From Dryococelus australis (taxonomy: Eukaryota > Arthropoda > Insecta > Phasmatodea > Phasmatidae): a stretch of DNA of 64,000 nt. The number at the start of each line of letters is the position of its first letter. Position 1 is the stretch's first letter. Both the position numbers and the translations under genes were made by a program. The stretch covers positions 125,215,338 to 125,279,337 of the forward strand of contig CM057000.1 in the NCBI GenBank assembly GCA_029891345.1, in the 5' to 3' direction. The notes beneath the pieces are model-generated. The model was not told the origin of the DNA, did no database searches, and saw only the letters and a program-made list of their open reading frames with translations. Positions 11,561-23,339 of this stretch are shown piece by piece.

Positions 11561-13345
11561 CCTGAGAATTCTGTTGAATTGCACTCAACACAAATTTTTA
11601 TCTACTCATATTAAAAGTGTTACCATGTTTTATATTCACACTATTTTATAATTAATGCTCTCTATCGGCGACCTTCATTCTGCAACAATATAACTATAAA
11701 ATACATGATCATGTATTATACAGAAATTTCGGCAGTTCCTTATGCTTTCTAGCACGACGTTCCCAAAAATAAATGTTTCGCTGTTTGTTCAGGAGCTTGA
11801 AGTTGCAAGTAACGTTTGCGCATGCGTAATATTTGATTGGCAGATGTGGTGGGGGAAATTGAACAGTTCCAAACCTAAGACATTAAAAAATATATATATA
11901 TATTTTTACACACACGCGGCGGTTAAGTTTTGGTTTGTAGGGGGCGGTCGTTTGCAAAGCAAAATATTAAAAAATAATATTAAAGTATAAACAAAACGTA
12001 TAACTCGTATGTAACATGTGACAATAGGAACGGAACAGTGCTGTTATAACTCGCGTTATAAAGCTTACCCAACCATAGGCACGATTCGCTCCTGCCTTGT
12101 TTTTCGCGACGGTTCTGCTGCATTTAATGGGAATGGTCCACGAAAGTCCTGTATTTGCCTCATTTTTGTCATGAAAAGTTTTGCAGCGGATTTTTCGAAA
12201 TGTTTGGCACAATACGTAAATAATTCCGAACGCCTAGCAATGTAAGAAAGTGTTCAAAACAAATATCGGTGTCTCGTCGAGCCACGACATCCGGGACGTT
12301 CTGTACACACTACTCGAAGAATGAACCTGCCACAGAAAAATGACGCTCAAAGCGCGCGAAAGAACCTGTAAAACTATATAACGTTGTTTCTCAGAAACCA
12401 CTCATTTGAACTGTTTCATGTTTTTAGGATTAGCGCACAGTATTCCTTGCCCTCACTGACTGATAAATTGTTGACGTAATAGAAATAGAATTTAAGAATA
12501 CACACACACACACACGCGCGCGCGCGCGCGAAAATCCGGAAAAGTTGCAGCGTAAACAGTAGGCGCGTTAACATTTGTTTTAATACATGACGGGGAACGA
12601 AAGCATATGAAATGTAGAAAAGGTGAAATTGGGGGGGGGGGGGGGGGGGGGGGGTGTAAAATATTCCATGTGAAGGTTGCCGAATTCTTGTAAGTGGCCT
12701 GATTTTCCACATAATGAACTGATACTCAAGGATTTTATGGTCAACGTGCATTATCAGGAACTTGGCCACATTGTTACATTATTCCCTCTTTCCTTATTCG
12801 AACACGAATGGTGCAATGTTGCCGCACATGGCCGTATTCTCAGTTTCGTTCACTTCAGTAAATTTCCACAGTTCGCGAAAAGAAGTGCGGTCACGATGTA
12901 TCCTTCCGCCACAGCTGTTCTGTCTGTAAAGAAAACGGTCTTTGTAAAGTGACTCTACGAATCCAATGGCAGACATTGAAAGACTGACAACATCAGTCCA
13001 GTATTTAAGCTGCTATAGCTGGTTGCCATTCCCACCTGTTTTGTTTTTGTTATGACTGCGTAATATACTAGTTATAGTTGTGTTTATTTTATTGGTCGGG
13101 TGAGGAACTCTCAGTTAATCATCGTTCGTGAGACGTGATTTTTCGCGGTTTTTTTTTTAGAAATGTGTGGCAATTTGAACTTGCATTGTGCTGATGATGC
13201 AGCGGAAAATATGTTCGTACAGAAATAACATCCAAATTACTATAACTCGAAAGTAACTTCATCGAAAGAACTAAATGCAATAAACGTGTCTTCGTTCGTA
13301 CCGACGCGAGAATTACTTAACTTTTTAGTGAAGTTAAACTAGCAC

Positions 13346-13351
<6 letters not shown>
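11561..13351. other. Unassigned with simple repeats
   Basis: No recognisable gene. It contains a short AC/GC dinucleotide tract at about 12498-12530 and a 24-bp poly-G run at 12631-12654. Frames of 75-117 codons around these tracts are low-complexity artefacts. Confidence 0.4.
12631..12654. repeat. Poly-G tract
   Basis: An uninterrupted run of about 24 G, the longest of the G/C homopolymers scattered through the window. Confidence 0.95.

Positions 13352-13411
<60 letters not shown>
13352..13411. repeat. (TA)n microsatellite, about 60 bp
   Basis: A perfect TA dinucleotide run of about 30 units. Confidence 0.97.
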
Positions 13412-13415
<4 letters not shown>

Positions 13416-13599
13416 AAATACACTAAGAGCGTTTATTTAGGCCACGTACATTTCAAAACCTCAACCAAGAACAAAACGAGATGAATACGCCACTATTAAT
13501 ATCAGCAAATTTTTCACACACGTAAAAATCGTTAAATTTTCAAGGAAATAAATTAATGCAAATAAAGGACAATTTTTTTTAAAACCCAGAAACATTACA

Positions 13600-13915
13600 G
13601 TTGGTTAGAATTACCCCAGAGGGCAACATACCGCATTCGTGCGCATTAAGTGCAACCGTATTTTGTATTATGACTATTTCTTACCAGGCGCTACCAACAT
13701 ACATATTTTCTCCCAGTTTTTATTGAGATTATTTATAAATGATGCATTATGATTTATAGATAAAATATGGATAGCATTTTAATTAAACAGAAAAAATATA
13801 ACTTTTATGAACACAATTATAAAACGCGTATTTAGGAAATAACTAAACACGTCATACACGGGGAGATTTGCCAAAGGTTTGATTCAGAAAGGTCGAAGAA
13901 ACCGAGAATAGACTA
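13600..13915 (+). mobile_element. MITE family C, left-truncated
   Basis: Corresponds to the middle and right part of the C copy at 20087-20531. Shared elements are an accgcattcgtgc block also seen at 53.98 kb, the AT-rich centre, aaacacgtcatacac near 13848, and the end gaatagacta. The left inverted repeat is not found. Its right tip is directly joined to the E palindrome. Confidence 0.65.
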
Positions 13916-14350
13916 TATATATTCCATTCACGACAGGAAGAGACTTATGAAAATCAACCTTTGAAAAAACACCCTAGTCCTTAGCTGCATGCATAGCTAG
14001 AAAAAAAACGTGGCGGGAACGGGTACCCACACTCGCCACTTTTTTTTTACTAGCTATGCATGCAGCTATAGGCTGTTCACTGTAAAGTGAGCACTTTTGA
14101 GGCCGTAGTTACTTTTTCCTTTCAGCCATTTTTTAATCCTTGAACAGAAACTATAAATAGATATATCCATGTAAGTAATAAATACAGTGTGTATATTCCA
14201 CCGTACTCGGAAGTTACGTATAAAGTTCTTGACTATTATTCTAAATGGCTTTCAAAAGTGCTCGCTTTAGCATGAACAGCCTATAATGGCTAGGGTGTTT
14301 TTTTTCAAATGTTGATTTTCACAAGTCTGTTGAGTCGGGAATGGACTATG
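13916..14350. mobile_element. Element E, foldback palindrome carrying an A copy
   Basis: Left arm 13916-14010 and right arm 14041-14350 (without the A insert) are reverse complements over about 100 bp: attccattcacgac / gggaatgga, gaaaatcaacctttg / caaatgttgattttc, acaccctag / ctagggtgt, and the 19-bp tagctgcatgcatagctag with its mirror. With A removed the element is about 215 bp and almost wholly palindromic around about 14026. No coding. Its tips (TCCATTC) resemble those of family C. Confidence 0.8.
14067..14286 (+). mobile_element. MITE family A, nested in E
   Basis: Ends tataggctgttcactgtaaa and catgaacagcctata. It sits in the right arm of the E palindrome. The intact left arm shows the empty site (...gcagcTAagg...), so the insertion duplicated TA. 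It lacks part of the interior between cggaagtta and ggctttcaaaag. Confidence 0.9.
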
Positions 14351-14644
14351 GTCGGCATCACCTGGCGAGCTGCTGGTCTCTCGGGGACAGACAATGCAAT
14401 GCAATGCAGGCAGTTTATTTGCGAGGGCGGGAGCGCGAGACGTTGCCAGGGCAACGGGACAAAATCAATGCGGCACGGCGTGTGCAGCGGGTGTAGTGGG
14501 CGTCGGGCGAGAGAGCGTCTGGACCTTGATCTGCATCGCCAGCACAGGCGCGACGTCGTACCGAGGCCAACTGCGTCCTCTTGACACCTCGGCCTGTGCA
14601 TGCAACGAGCCGACACCGCACAGTACGCCCTGCCCACTTGTATG

Positions 14645-15043
14645 TATAGGCTGTTCACGGTAAACTCGGCACTTTTAGACGCCCTGCTTTACATATACTC
14701 GTATGCACCTTATGTATTCTTCCGCCTTATGTGAAATTAACATTGCCAAGGGTCTCATCCCTTTATTCATGCGTCTCTCGGGTGAAACTGTCAAATTAAT
14801 ATTTTTTTACACTCCGATGCATCAAAAAACAGATAACGAAAAAATTAATTTAAGTTATCACAAATGGACACCTAACACTTTTTATTCGACGTTGCGATGT
14901 GGAACTACTTTCCATCCATCGTTGCCAACTTTACTGGGCACATGTCACTCAGTTCGCCCGTTGAAATATATGCAGGCAGGAGCAGTGACTTTTTTTTCTA
15001 AGGTTGATTTTAAAAGTACTCACTTTATCGTGAACAGACTTTA
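14645..15043 (+). mobile_element. MITE family B
   Basis: Left end tataggctgttcacggtaaa; right end tatcgtgaacagacttta. It has the interior B blocks cttatgtattcttccgcc, tattcatgcgtc, ttattcgacgttgcgatg and atatatgcaggcagg. The 129-codon open frame that runs through it is a by-product, not a gene. Confidence 0.85.
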
Positions 15044-15317
15044 CGCACAATCTCAATGTCAAAAAAAAAAACTATGGAATATTTCAATGTAAATCTTCTT
15101 TCCGGACAGATATGCAAGTCGACGTACTGCTACTCATCCATCTATTAGGTTACTGAAACACAAATTTGGTCGCTGAAGTGTCAAAAGTCAGCCAAATTCG
15201 CTGTAAATAGCCCTCCCCCCTTCCCAATTACCGATATTTATTCTTCTGTAAAACAGTGTTTTGAACTATAGCGACAACGCTGTACCTTTTCTGAACAGAT
15301 TGCCATATTATAGCGAG

Positions 15318-15555
15318 TGAGAAAAGAAATTTGGGCGACTCCTAACAAAGAGGTCTTGAGAGCCGATGAGGGTGATTGAGGTACGGAGCAGCGCCGGAAC
15401 GAAAGGACGTGGTAAAACGGGAGATCGCAGAGAAAAAGCGCCGACCGCAGCGGGCATCGTCCGGCACGATTCCCACACGCGAAAATCCGGGAGTGACCCG
15501 GCCTTGGTAGGAGGCGAGCAGGCTAGCCGCTCAGCCACCGCGGCCCCTCCCCGCT
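15318..15555 (-). mobile_element. tRNA-type SINE, most complete copy
   Basis: On the minus strand the head reads gccgcggtggctgagcggc, containing an A box (tggctgagcgg), followed some 40 bp later by a B-box-like gggtcactccc. This resembles a serine/leucine-type tRNA. The body (gtgccggacgatgcc, then cggcgc) is followed by a tail ctcaagacctc and a ggcgcccaaattt-like end. The same tail occurs at 28.98, 45.98 and 54.0 kb. Not a functional tRNA: the acceptor and anticodon stems do not form. Confidence 0.75.
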
Positions 15556-16229
15556 TGCAAATCTGAAGAAACTGAACACAGGACGCGAAGCTTTTTTTTA
15601 TGCAATTTTCCCATCGCCGTCCTTGTGGCCGGATACGAAGTCTTTCAATATGATTTACTAGGGATTCCCGTTATCGGCGCTGTCTGACTGGTATTGTGTA
15701 TGTTGCGTGCCCGCGGTCTCTAGAAGTGCGGGTGCAATAAGGAAAACCAGGTACGCTTAACGAAAGTCACGTCACCTTAACGCGCAAGGCAACAACTGGC
15801 GTGCAATATTCCTCTCGTCGACATGTCTCGCAGCGCTTCCAGTGGTTACTTTTTTCAATCTAAAAATCCTGTGTTGGAAATGGCCTGTGCCGGAAGTTTT
15901 ATAATCGAATATGATTGAGAAACACTTGTATTAATTAGCCTTTTTATTTTCACTTTAAAACTAAACATTAAAGACGGAAACAGAAAACGAACTACCAATA
16001 CAAAGTGGAAAATTTCTTACATATAAGAAAGACGCCGACCAAAAAAAATTGTGATTAGTTTTAAAACTATACGAATAGGGGAGGGCGGCGGTTGAAAGAG
16101 AAATATCACCCCCCCCCCCCCCAGTTGATAGACAATGGTCTATCACTAGTACAATTTTAAACAGGTCTGTTACGAAACTTGTGTTAAGCTGCTTCTTGTA
16201 TCGACCTTTTCCAGCTCCCGGCAACACTA
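15556..16229. other. Unassigned
   Basis: No gene recognised. Includes a poly-C run at about 16110-16123. The minus-strand frame across it is a homopolymer artefact. Confidence 0.4.
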
Positions 16230-16379
16230 ACACCTACCGCGATAACACTATCGTGACAGATGTCACTGCCTTGTCTCTAATGGAAGAACAAATGACTTCG
16301 GAGACGATAAGTGAAACTTTTGGCCACCGCCTCATTCAGCACGACTCAATGTGCGAAGAAACATCTGGGCCAGGTCAAC

Positions 16380-16624
16380 TATAGGCTGTTCACGGTAAAA
16401 TAAGTACTTTTCAGGCCCTAGTTGTATTTTGATTTCTGCCATTTTTTATGCTTTAACCAACTTTTAAAATAAATTTCTCCATGCAAGTATTAAACACAAT
16501 GTGTAGGCTATATTCTACCGCACTCTTACGTTAACATGTACGAGCAAAATAAACTATATTTATGGACTACTATTCGAAATAAGATAGCTTTCTCAAGTGC
16601 TCATTTTACCGTGAATGGCCTATA
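16380..16624 (+). mobile_element. MITE family A, nested in D
   Basis: Ends tataggctgttcacggtaaa and ttaccgtgaatggcctata. The A interior (caggccctagttg, aagtattaaacacaatgtgt) is intact. It interrupts the first unit of the D repeat. Confidence 0.88.
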
Positions 16625-17467
16625 TACAAGCCACGGCGTACCTGGTCTTTGAACATCGTGAGAGTAGAAAGTGAAAGAAACTGACAGACTGGACTGTGGA
16701 AAAGTGAGACCTGATGCATGAGTGACAAGACAGTTGGAATGATAACTTATGGCAATGAAAGTTTTGTTGGCATATATTGCGCTCGTTGCTCGGAATAATT
16801 ACTGTAAATAGTATGTTGAGGTAGTTTAGTATAGTAAATAATAACTGTGTGCAATTCTATATCACTTTAAATAAATTAATAAATTAAGTTTAAGTTTTGT
16901 ATTTCTATCGAGACACCCATTCCTCACGAAATCTGATATACCCTAGCCTAGGCAATTTGTATCAACATTGTTACACATTACTCTGCATCGCTTCCCTTGC
17001 CACCCTCCCTCCAGCGAGCTAAGCAGTGTGTCAGGGCAGAGTGATACTTAGACGAGTGCGCAGAGATTTACAAAGAAGTGCCATTGCCGTGATAAGACTA
17101 TCGCAACTTGTGCCGCCTTTCCTCATCGAGAAGACTGTCTGGAGTTGTCGTTACAAGAATGTTCTGTTCACCGCCCCCGCTTCTCAGCGTGACTCGGGGT
17201 GCGCGGAACCTTCTGGATTGAGACAGCGAGACTACTATTTGAGCCGCGACGGACCTCCGAGCCGACAGTCTTGGGTCTGGAATTGCATGGCTTTGAGAAC
17301 TAGATGTTGGAAGACGAGTGGAATCTGCGGACTACGAGCATCGGTGGACAGAGAGGATGGTGGGAGCGAATATTGCACTGAATGCGTGAGTGACAAGACA
17401 TTTGGAATTATAGCGATAGACAGACTTAAATGAGTGTGACTTAACCTATATATATATCACAGTCACA

Positions 17468-17496
17468 CTATATATATATATATATATATATATATG
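17468..17496. repeat. (TA)n microsatellite
   Basis: A TA run of about 14 units within the second D unit, next to a shorter tatatata block at 17449. Confidence 0.9.
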
Positions 17497-17869
17497 TAAG
17501 GACTTTAATTATAATTCAGACAGAAAGAATAATAGTGGAGATAGATCGATAGTTTAATGTTGTAAATAATATGTGTGAATATTTACAGCATTATAAACAT
17601 ATTCAAAATTAAATGTACGTTTTATTTGTTTTATCACGACCTCAATCCCTCAGAAACTCAGATACGCCCCTGGCGTATTGTAACAATGTATGTTATTTGT
17701 ATGTAGTCTTTGTATTACCAAACACATCAATATTTCCGTCGAAATTATTTTATATAACAAGAAGTCGGCGCCTACGCGTCGATCGGACGCAGTGCCTTCC
17801 ACAAGGCGCTGCCGTACATACCGAAAAGTAGCCAGCCAGACCTCTAACCGGGCGAATTGGATGTGCAAG

Positions 17870-18060
17870 TACAGGCTGCTTGCTCACAGTGTAACTTGAA
17901 CACTTTTGAAAGGATTTTCGTAACGCATGCCCCTAACAATTTCATGTTTTCATGTGACTGAAGCATGAATAAAGCTAATCACGTAAGACGGGTCCAAAAC
18001 TAGGAGATACGAACATCTTACGGCTTTCAAAAGTGCTCATTTCTCTGTGAAAAGCCTATA
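17870..18060 (-). mobile_element. MITE family B, deleted and diverged
   Basis: Ends tacaggctgcttgctcac and tctctgtgaaaagcctata. Between them only the gtgactgaagcatgaataaag block (B: cttgaccgacgcataaataaa) and the ggctttcaaaagtgctca end segment remain. About half of the normal interior is missing. Confidence 0.6.
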
Positions 18061-18590
18061 CGCACTTTTGCTGGGTTATTCAGTGTTGTATTATCCAATA
18101 CCAGTGATAAAATATCAATTCAAATAATTTTCCGAGGGAGACTTATCAATTGTTTTTTACACGCGTTTCTTGTACGCTACGCGCAATGAGACGTCCTTGA
18201 ACTTGCATGGGGATCACTGATACGCTTGCAAACAACACCTTTCTCACAATTCTACACTATTAAACTGCCGTACTGACAAAGAGTTGTAGTAAAATGTTTT
18301 ACGGTTGCTGACTGAAACTGGCTAAATGATATTTAATGAGCAGCCGAGAACGCGGCTCGTATTTCTTCCGGCTTCTCTACAGCCACATCGGCTAAAGTAC
18401 AACCTTCTCAACTGGTGGATACGAACAGCTCTCTAGAAGTATTTCCGTTTCCCGCTGACCTTCGCCTAGCCCTTTGTAGGCTCTTGTGTGAGGGACTACG
18501 GCATGTGCCCAAGTACCTGCTCACGCACAGATATTTACACACACACCGCCCATAGTGACCTGGGGCGTCATTTTCTTTCACTGTCCCGAT
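18061..18590. other. Unassigned
   Basis: No gene or repeat recognised. Confidence 0.4.
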
Positions 18591-19760
18591 TATAGGCTGT
18601 TCACAATAAAGTGAGCACTTTTAAGGCCCTAGTTACTTATTTTCCTATCAGCCTTCCACCACTTTTGACGTGACGACGTCTTAAAAGTCTGCCCCTATGT
18701 TCAGAAAGTGAGCGTCACGAAAGTTTGCCTTCAGGTCCGTGGCAATAACTCGTTGAGAATGAGCAATACGTTAAATGCAAATGTACGATAGTAAAGGTCG
18801 GTCCTTTGGCTTCATGCTTCATCCAAAAACTTATCGTTCTGACGTCATCAGGCCGCGGTGGGAGCCGCGCTTCGAATTTCCACCGCTGTAGAGACCGAAA
18901 GGCTAATCGGATTGAAGAAATTCTGGTGTCAATTTGTGCGTAAAGAAAGATTAACAAAAAACATAACTAAGAATCATAAATAATAAACACACATAGTGAC
19001 TTTACGACAAATAATTTTCTTAGCAAATTACAAACCAAAATAGTTAATAATAAAAAATACGAGATATGCGAGGACACTAATGATATTAACAACACGAATA
19101 GTGCTCCACAAGACAAATCTAATATTGAAAGGATGACTCTACTACCTCAATCCATTCCGGAATTTTATGAAGAAGAAGTTGAAAATTCTACGCAGCAGCG
19201 AAATGCAGACGTGGCGATTGCGTCATCACCACGTGCCACATCACGTGACGAGACAAACTAGACAGCAACGACACATCAGCGCAAAAGCAAAAATCATCAA
19301 GATGGATTGCAACTACTCAGAGAATTAAATGCAAACCGAAGAAACAAGTCAATACACACGTCTCCAGCAAATACACTAATGATATTTTAGCCAGACAAGA
19401 CTCGGCGATACGAGCCACCAATAACATTTCGCCGGACACGGCTCAGCCAAACAAGCAGGACTCTACCTCTGAAACGACGAAAAAGCCCCCAATGACTTCC
19501 GCTGAACGATCCAGAGCATTCCGTCTACCATTTTGTTTCCTCGCGCCACCCATACACGTTGTTACGTAAAATCACCTACGACCGTGTGACACAGCCCACC
19601 GCACTTTTAAAATCAATATTACTGTGTAAGTAATAAACACAGTGTATATATTTCACCGAACTGGAAAGTTAACGTCTAAGGACAAAACAAAACACATTTA
19701 TTGATTGTTATTCCAAATGAGAGGCCTTTCAAAAGTGCTCACTTTACCGTGAATAGTCTA
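18591..19760 (+). mobile_element. MITE family A, split by a 0.95-kb insertion
   Basis: The left end tataggctgttcacaataaa plus aaggccctagttac is at 18591-18650. The interior and right end (taataaacacagtgtata to accgtgaatagtctata) are at 19605-19760. Together they form one normal A copy. The intervening sequence is foreign to every other A copy. Confidence 0.82.
18658..19605. mobile_element. Element I, unclassified insertion inside an A copy
   Basis: Flanked by similar words, ccaccactttt on the left and ccaccgcactttt on the right, possibly a target duplication. No clear inverted repeats. Near 19480 the plus strand reads KKPPMTSAERSRAFR. This short basic peptide resembles the 'SAERxRxxR' stretch seen in some insect repeat-encoded proteins, but it is too short to assign. 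The remainder of the insert shows no open frame of note. Confidence 0.5.
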
Positions 19761-20086
19761 TATAAAGCATGCCACAAAATATCACAATCAAACTCCCATG
19801 TTTTTGACAAGCGTTTCCCTGCCATTTCCAGGCTTTCTAGTCCTCTAGGAATCCTGCATACATAACATATGCTGGGAACATCATCTTTGTATTACGCATC
19901 TGATTATTTCTAACTTGGGGAAAAAAAAAACTACGATATTAAGGAAAACAAACATTCGCAAGAAGTTTCAACGCCCTTCTCCAGAGATTAGATGCAAATA
20001 ACTTTTAAAAAGCCATAACTTAGTCCCCCAAATAAACCAAATAAAGATTGGAATTATTCGTACACAAATAACGCATACATTCTGTT
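19761..20086. other. Unassigned
   Basis: No gene or repeat recognised between an A copy and a C copy. Confidence 0.4.
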
Positions 20087-20531
20087 TACAGTCCACTCAC
20101 GGTTACTTCCAAGTTCTCTGAAGCCCTCGCTAAAGTTCCACTTCGAGGATATTCCTCCGCCTCGCGCAAACAAAATTTAACCTAACCTACAAAATCACAC
20201 CAAAAAAGTCACAACGCAACTTATTCATGCGCACTTAGGTATCCTCACTGGTTTGATTCATATTAATTATAAATAAAATATAATTTATAGATAAATTTGT
20301 AAATAAAATATAATTCATAAGATACATTTATACATAAAATATAATGCATAGATAAAATATAATTTATACATAACATTTTTATTTAATCAAAAATACGTAA
20401 CATCTTTGCTCTTCTATAATGACAAGAATAAAACGCTTATATTACTTAACATAATTAGGAAGCAACCAAACACGTCACACATAAGTGTGATTTTTCAGGG
20501 GTTTTATTCTGAAGAAACAGCGAATAGACTA
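20087..20531 (+). mobile_element. MITE family C, full length
   Basis: Left end tacagtccactcacggttac, right end (inverted) tagtctattcgctgtttc. The ends match at most positions over about 20 bp. The interior has tctctgaagccctcgctaaag, a ctccgcctcgcgcaaac block and an AT-rich centre with repeated ataaaatataat. The final TA abuts the start of element H. Confidence 0.72.
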
Positions 20532-20770
20532 CACTGAGAGAAAATTGAACATGATATTTGTTTGTATAGGGTCCAATATATATTTAGTTAGACTTAACAA
20601 AATACATTGTTGAGCAAACAAAATTTGAAAAGGAACAAAATTTTACTTTTGTTCGTCTAACAATATATATGTTTGAATAAACGAAATCTCCGTGTTGGGC
20701 CAAAAAATATTTAGACTGTCAACTAAATATTTGTTGAATCAACTGTATATATTTGTTTGGCCACTCATTT

Positions 20771-20997
20771 TGTTGGAATATTAGTGGAGTCAACACTGTT
20801 AGATGGATTTTCCGCCTGTCCTGTAGATGTTGCATCGGTTCTCTACATTGTAGTCTTGTATACAATGTCATCGCCGTCGTATCTAATCTGTCATTCTGTA
20901 TGTTAATAAAAAAAAATGACGTCAATTCGTTCAATTCACCAAGTCGTGTATATACATCAATTACCTACGCAAGTCCCATAGAATTCCCTTTCGTTGA
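20771..20997 (+). repeat. 5' LTR of the copia element
   Basis: Matches the 3' LTR from tgttggaatattag through ctgttagatgga, gtcattctgtatgtta and acatcaattacctacgcaag to catagaattccctt. The last dozen bases have diverged, so the right edge is approximate. No convincing tRNA-complementary primer-binding site follows. Confidence 0.85.
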
Positions 20998-21063
20998 CTG
21001 TGCGGAATATTTTTGAAGAGATATTCGCGATATAAAGTGTGTGAATACGAAACTCCATCCACT

Positions 21064-21790
21064 ATGTTCAGTCAACCAGCCGCGCTTCCCATTGAACGTC
21101 TCAAAGGGAGAGAAAAATACGACACATGGAAATTTGCTGTTCAGGCATACCTGGAAGAACTAGACCCTTGGGCTTGTGTTACAGGTACGGATACTGATGC
21201 AAAACGCAACACGAAATGCCGATCCAAGTTGATTTTATTGGTCGATCGTTGAATTATGTGCACATTCAAAATACGACCACTGCCAAGGCAACTTGGGAAA
21301 ATTTGCGAAAGGCATTTCAGGATGACGGTTTCACGAGAAAAATCGGTCTATGTGAACCGGATCGCGAATACAGCGCACAAATTATCGACAGTTGGTCTAC
21401 AAGTTTGTGATGAATGAACTGGTGCTATACTCCTCGCTGGTTTACCTAGTAAATACGAGCCGATGATAATGCGTATTGAAAGTTCGGAGATCCGGGTGAC
21501 TGGAGATTCTATAAAGGCGAAATTGTTACAGGATATTACATCGGTGAAATCCGTATCGCCATATGACGAGGGCGATTCGGCATTGTACACGTCCAATTCC
21601 TAAAGACCATCCCGTAGGAACAGTAACAGTTCCAATAACGACTGCGTTTCTGGAAAACATACCAAAAAGGACCTCGCTGCTATGAATGTAACAAGTATGG
21701 CCACATCTCGCGGAACTGTGACCAAGTAACGAGTAGAAAGAACATAAACAAACCCAGTAACAGTACAAAATCAACGTTTGCAGCTGCTTT
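21064..21790 (+). pseudogene. Copia gag pseudogene
   Basis: The frame opening MFSQPAALPIERLKG and continuing YDTWKFAVQAYLEEL is the usual copia capsid start, in which a conserved W sits in the first helix. It is lost near 21250. The next frame carries ATWENLRKAFQDDG (about 21280-21325), then breaks again near 21360. A CCHC zinc knuckle, CYECNKYGHISRNC, is intact at 21678-21719 and marks the nucleocapsid end. At least two frameshifts and several stops separate these parts, so no Gag could be made. The start chosen is the ATG directly before the conserved N-terminal motif. Confidence 0.85.
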
Positions 21791-21794
21791 TTCG

Positions 21795-23075
21795 ATGCAA
21801 TTGCATTCTCAAGTGAATATTGACTGGTATCTTGACTCGTGTGCTTCAGTTCATATATGTAGTGACTCAAGACATCTGGAAAATTCTAGAAAGGCTCCTT
21901 CTTTGACAATTACTACCGCCAATAATAATAAAATGCTATCAGATACCGCTGGCAATATGGTTCCTCCTGTGAGCATTTGTGGTGACACCTCTGACATTCA
22001 GGTGAGTGATATTTACCATGTACCTGATAGTCAAGTAAAACTCTTGTCAGTAGGACGAATTGTTTTGAAAGGAAATACTGTTGTGTTTGACAGCACAGGA
22101 GGTCGAGTTTACAACTCAGCAAAGCAACTGATTGCTACTGCAACTTTGGTGGACGGTATATTTAAGTTAGATGTTCCATCTACCGATAAAGTATACTCTA
22201 TGCAATGCACCGACATCGATCTATGGAGCCGACGCATGGCTCATCTAAATTTTTATAGTTTGAAGAGGTTGTGTGGTATAGCCCATGATACCGACTTTTC
22301 ATCTTATGAGAAATATTCCACCATTTGTGACACATGCATGGGAGGCAAAAGCCACTGTTTGCTTTTCCAAACAAGTGATTCGACTACCAGTCACGTGTTA
22401 GAGTTAGTGCATTCCGACCTGGTTGGTCCAATGGAAGTGGGGTCTTTGGCTGGATCGAGATATAATTTGATTCTTGATGACTAAGCCACAAATCGTTTGT
22501 TTACTTCTTAAAATCGAAAGACCAAGTCGCCAAAAACTTTAAACTCCTTAAACGGCACATTGAGACACAGGCTGGCAGGAATATTAAGATTTTGTGTACC
22601 GACTATGGAGAGGAATATCGTAATCGTGATCTTCGTGAATTTTTCAAATCCTCAGGCATTCTGCATCAAACAAATTGCCCTTACTCGCCGGCTCAGAATG
22701 GTAAATCGGAGAGGCTAAATCGAGTGCTTCTCGATCGAGCAAGATGTCTACTATTACAGTCAGGGCTGCCCAATGCCTTTTGAACCGAGGCCGTGTATTC
22801 TGCTGTCTATCTTTTGAACAGATCGCCGTGCAAATCTGTAGAGACCACCCCAGAACAAGTTTGGTCGGGTAAACAGCTGTCTCTAAAACACCTTCGAACA
22901 TTTGGATGTAAGGCGTTTGTGCATGTTCCTGCAGAAAAAAGATCGAAACTGAGCCTGCGGTCCGCACCTTGAATTTTTGTTGGGTCCTGTTTGGAATCAA
23001 AAGGGTATAGAATTTATGATCCAGTAAAACAGGTTATGTTTGTGTCAAGAGATGTTACCTTTGCTTAAGACCAGT
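21795..23075 (+). pseudogene. Copia protease-integrase pseudogene
   Basis: The frame open at 21795-22484 starts with the aspartic protease: DWYLDSCASVHIC, where the usual DSGAS has become DSCAS. It then has the pre-integrase zinc module (WSRRMAHLNFYSL, later ICDTCMGGKSH) and the first integrase acidic residue in HSDLVGPM. A stop follows directly after LILDD at 22482. The second acidic residue (CTDYGEEY, about 22595) and the glutamate (PAQNGKSERLNR, about 22688-22723) lie in a later frame that ends at a TGA near 22781 (after LPNAF). Beyond it, weaker pieces such as an AVYLLNRSP-like stretch reach about 23000. The protease change plus the breaks mean it is dead. Confidence 0.88.
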
Positions 23076-23339
23076 GGGGCAGTTCCTTGTTGACTAAATC
23101 TAAGCAGAAGATGAGATTTTTATGTAATCCCTGATGAGCCTGATGCAATTGGCGAATCCATTGCCACTGATCCGGACACTGATCAATATATTGATTATTC
23201 TGATGTTATTCCTGACGATTCTGTTGGTGATCCTGATTTCTTGCCACTTCTGACTACTAATGTACCTGGTGGAGAGTCTACTGCTCCTAGACCTCTCAGG
23301 GACCATAAATCTCCCTCTGCTTTACAAGATTTTGTCACC

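Larger units (their letters stand above)
16230..17695 (+). repeat. D repeat, two direct units (LTR/TRIM-like)
   Basis: Two successive units share order and wording. The first has a gataacactatcg block, gatgcatgagtgacaagac, aataaat, then tatcgagacacccattcctcacgaa near 16905. The second has gataagactatcg at about 17092, aatgcgtgagtgacaagac at about 17383, and tatcacgacctcaatccctcag at about 17631. The first unit ends ttgttaca and the second ttgtaaca. The same two-unit arrangement occurs inverted at 46.0-47.4 kb. Direct repeats of this size with a polyadenylation-like AT stretch suggest LTRs with little between them, but no primer-binding site or TG...CA boundary is clear. Confidence 0.5.

Noticed and set aside
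14703-15092. A 129-codon open frame
   Set aside because: It runs through a family B MITE and the same sequence elsewhere is closed, so it is not a gene.
15318-15555. A functional tRNA gene on the minus strand
   Set aside because: A and B boxes are present, but no cloverleaf with acceptor and anticodon stems forms, and the same unit with a long tail recurs elsewhere, so it is a SINE.
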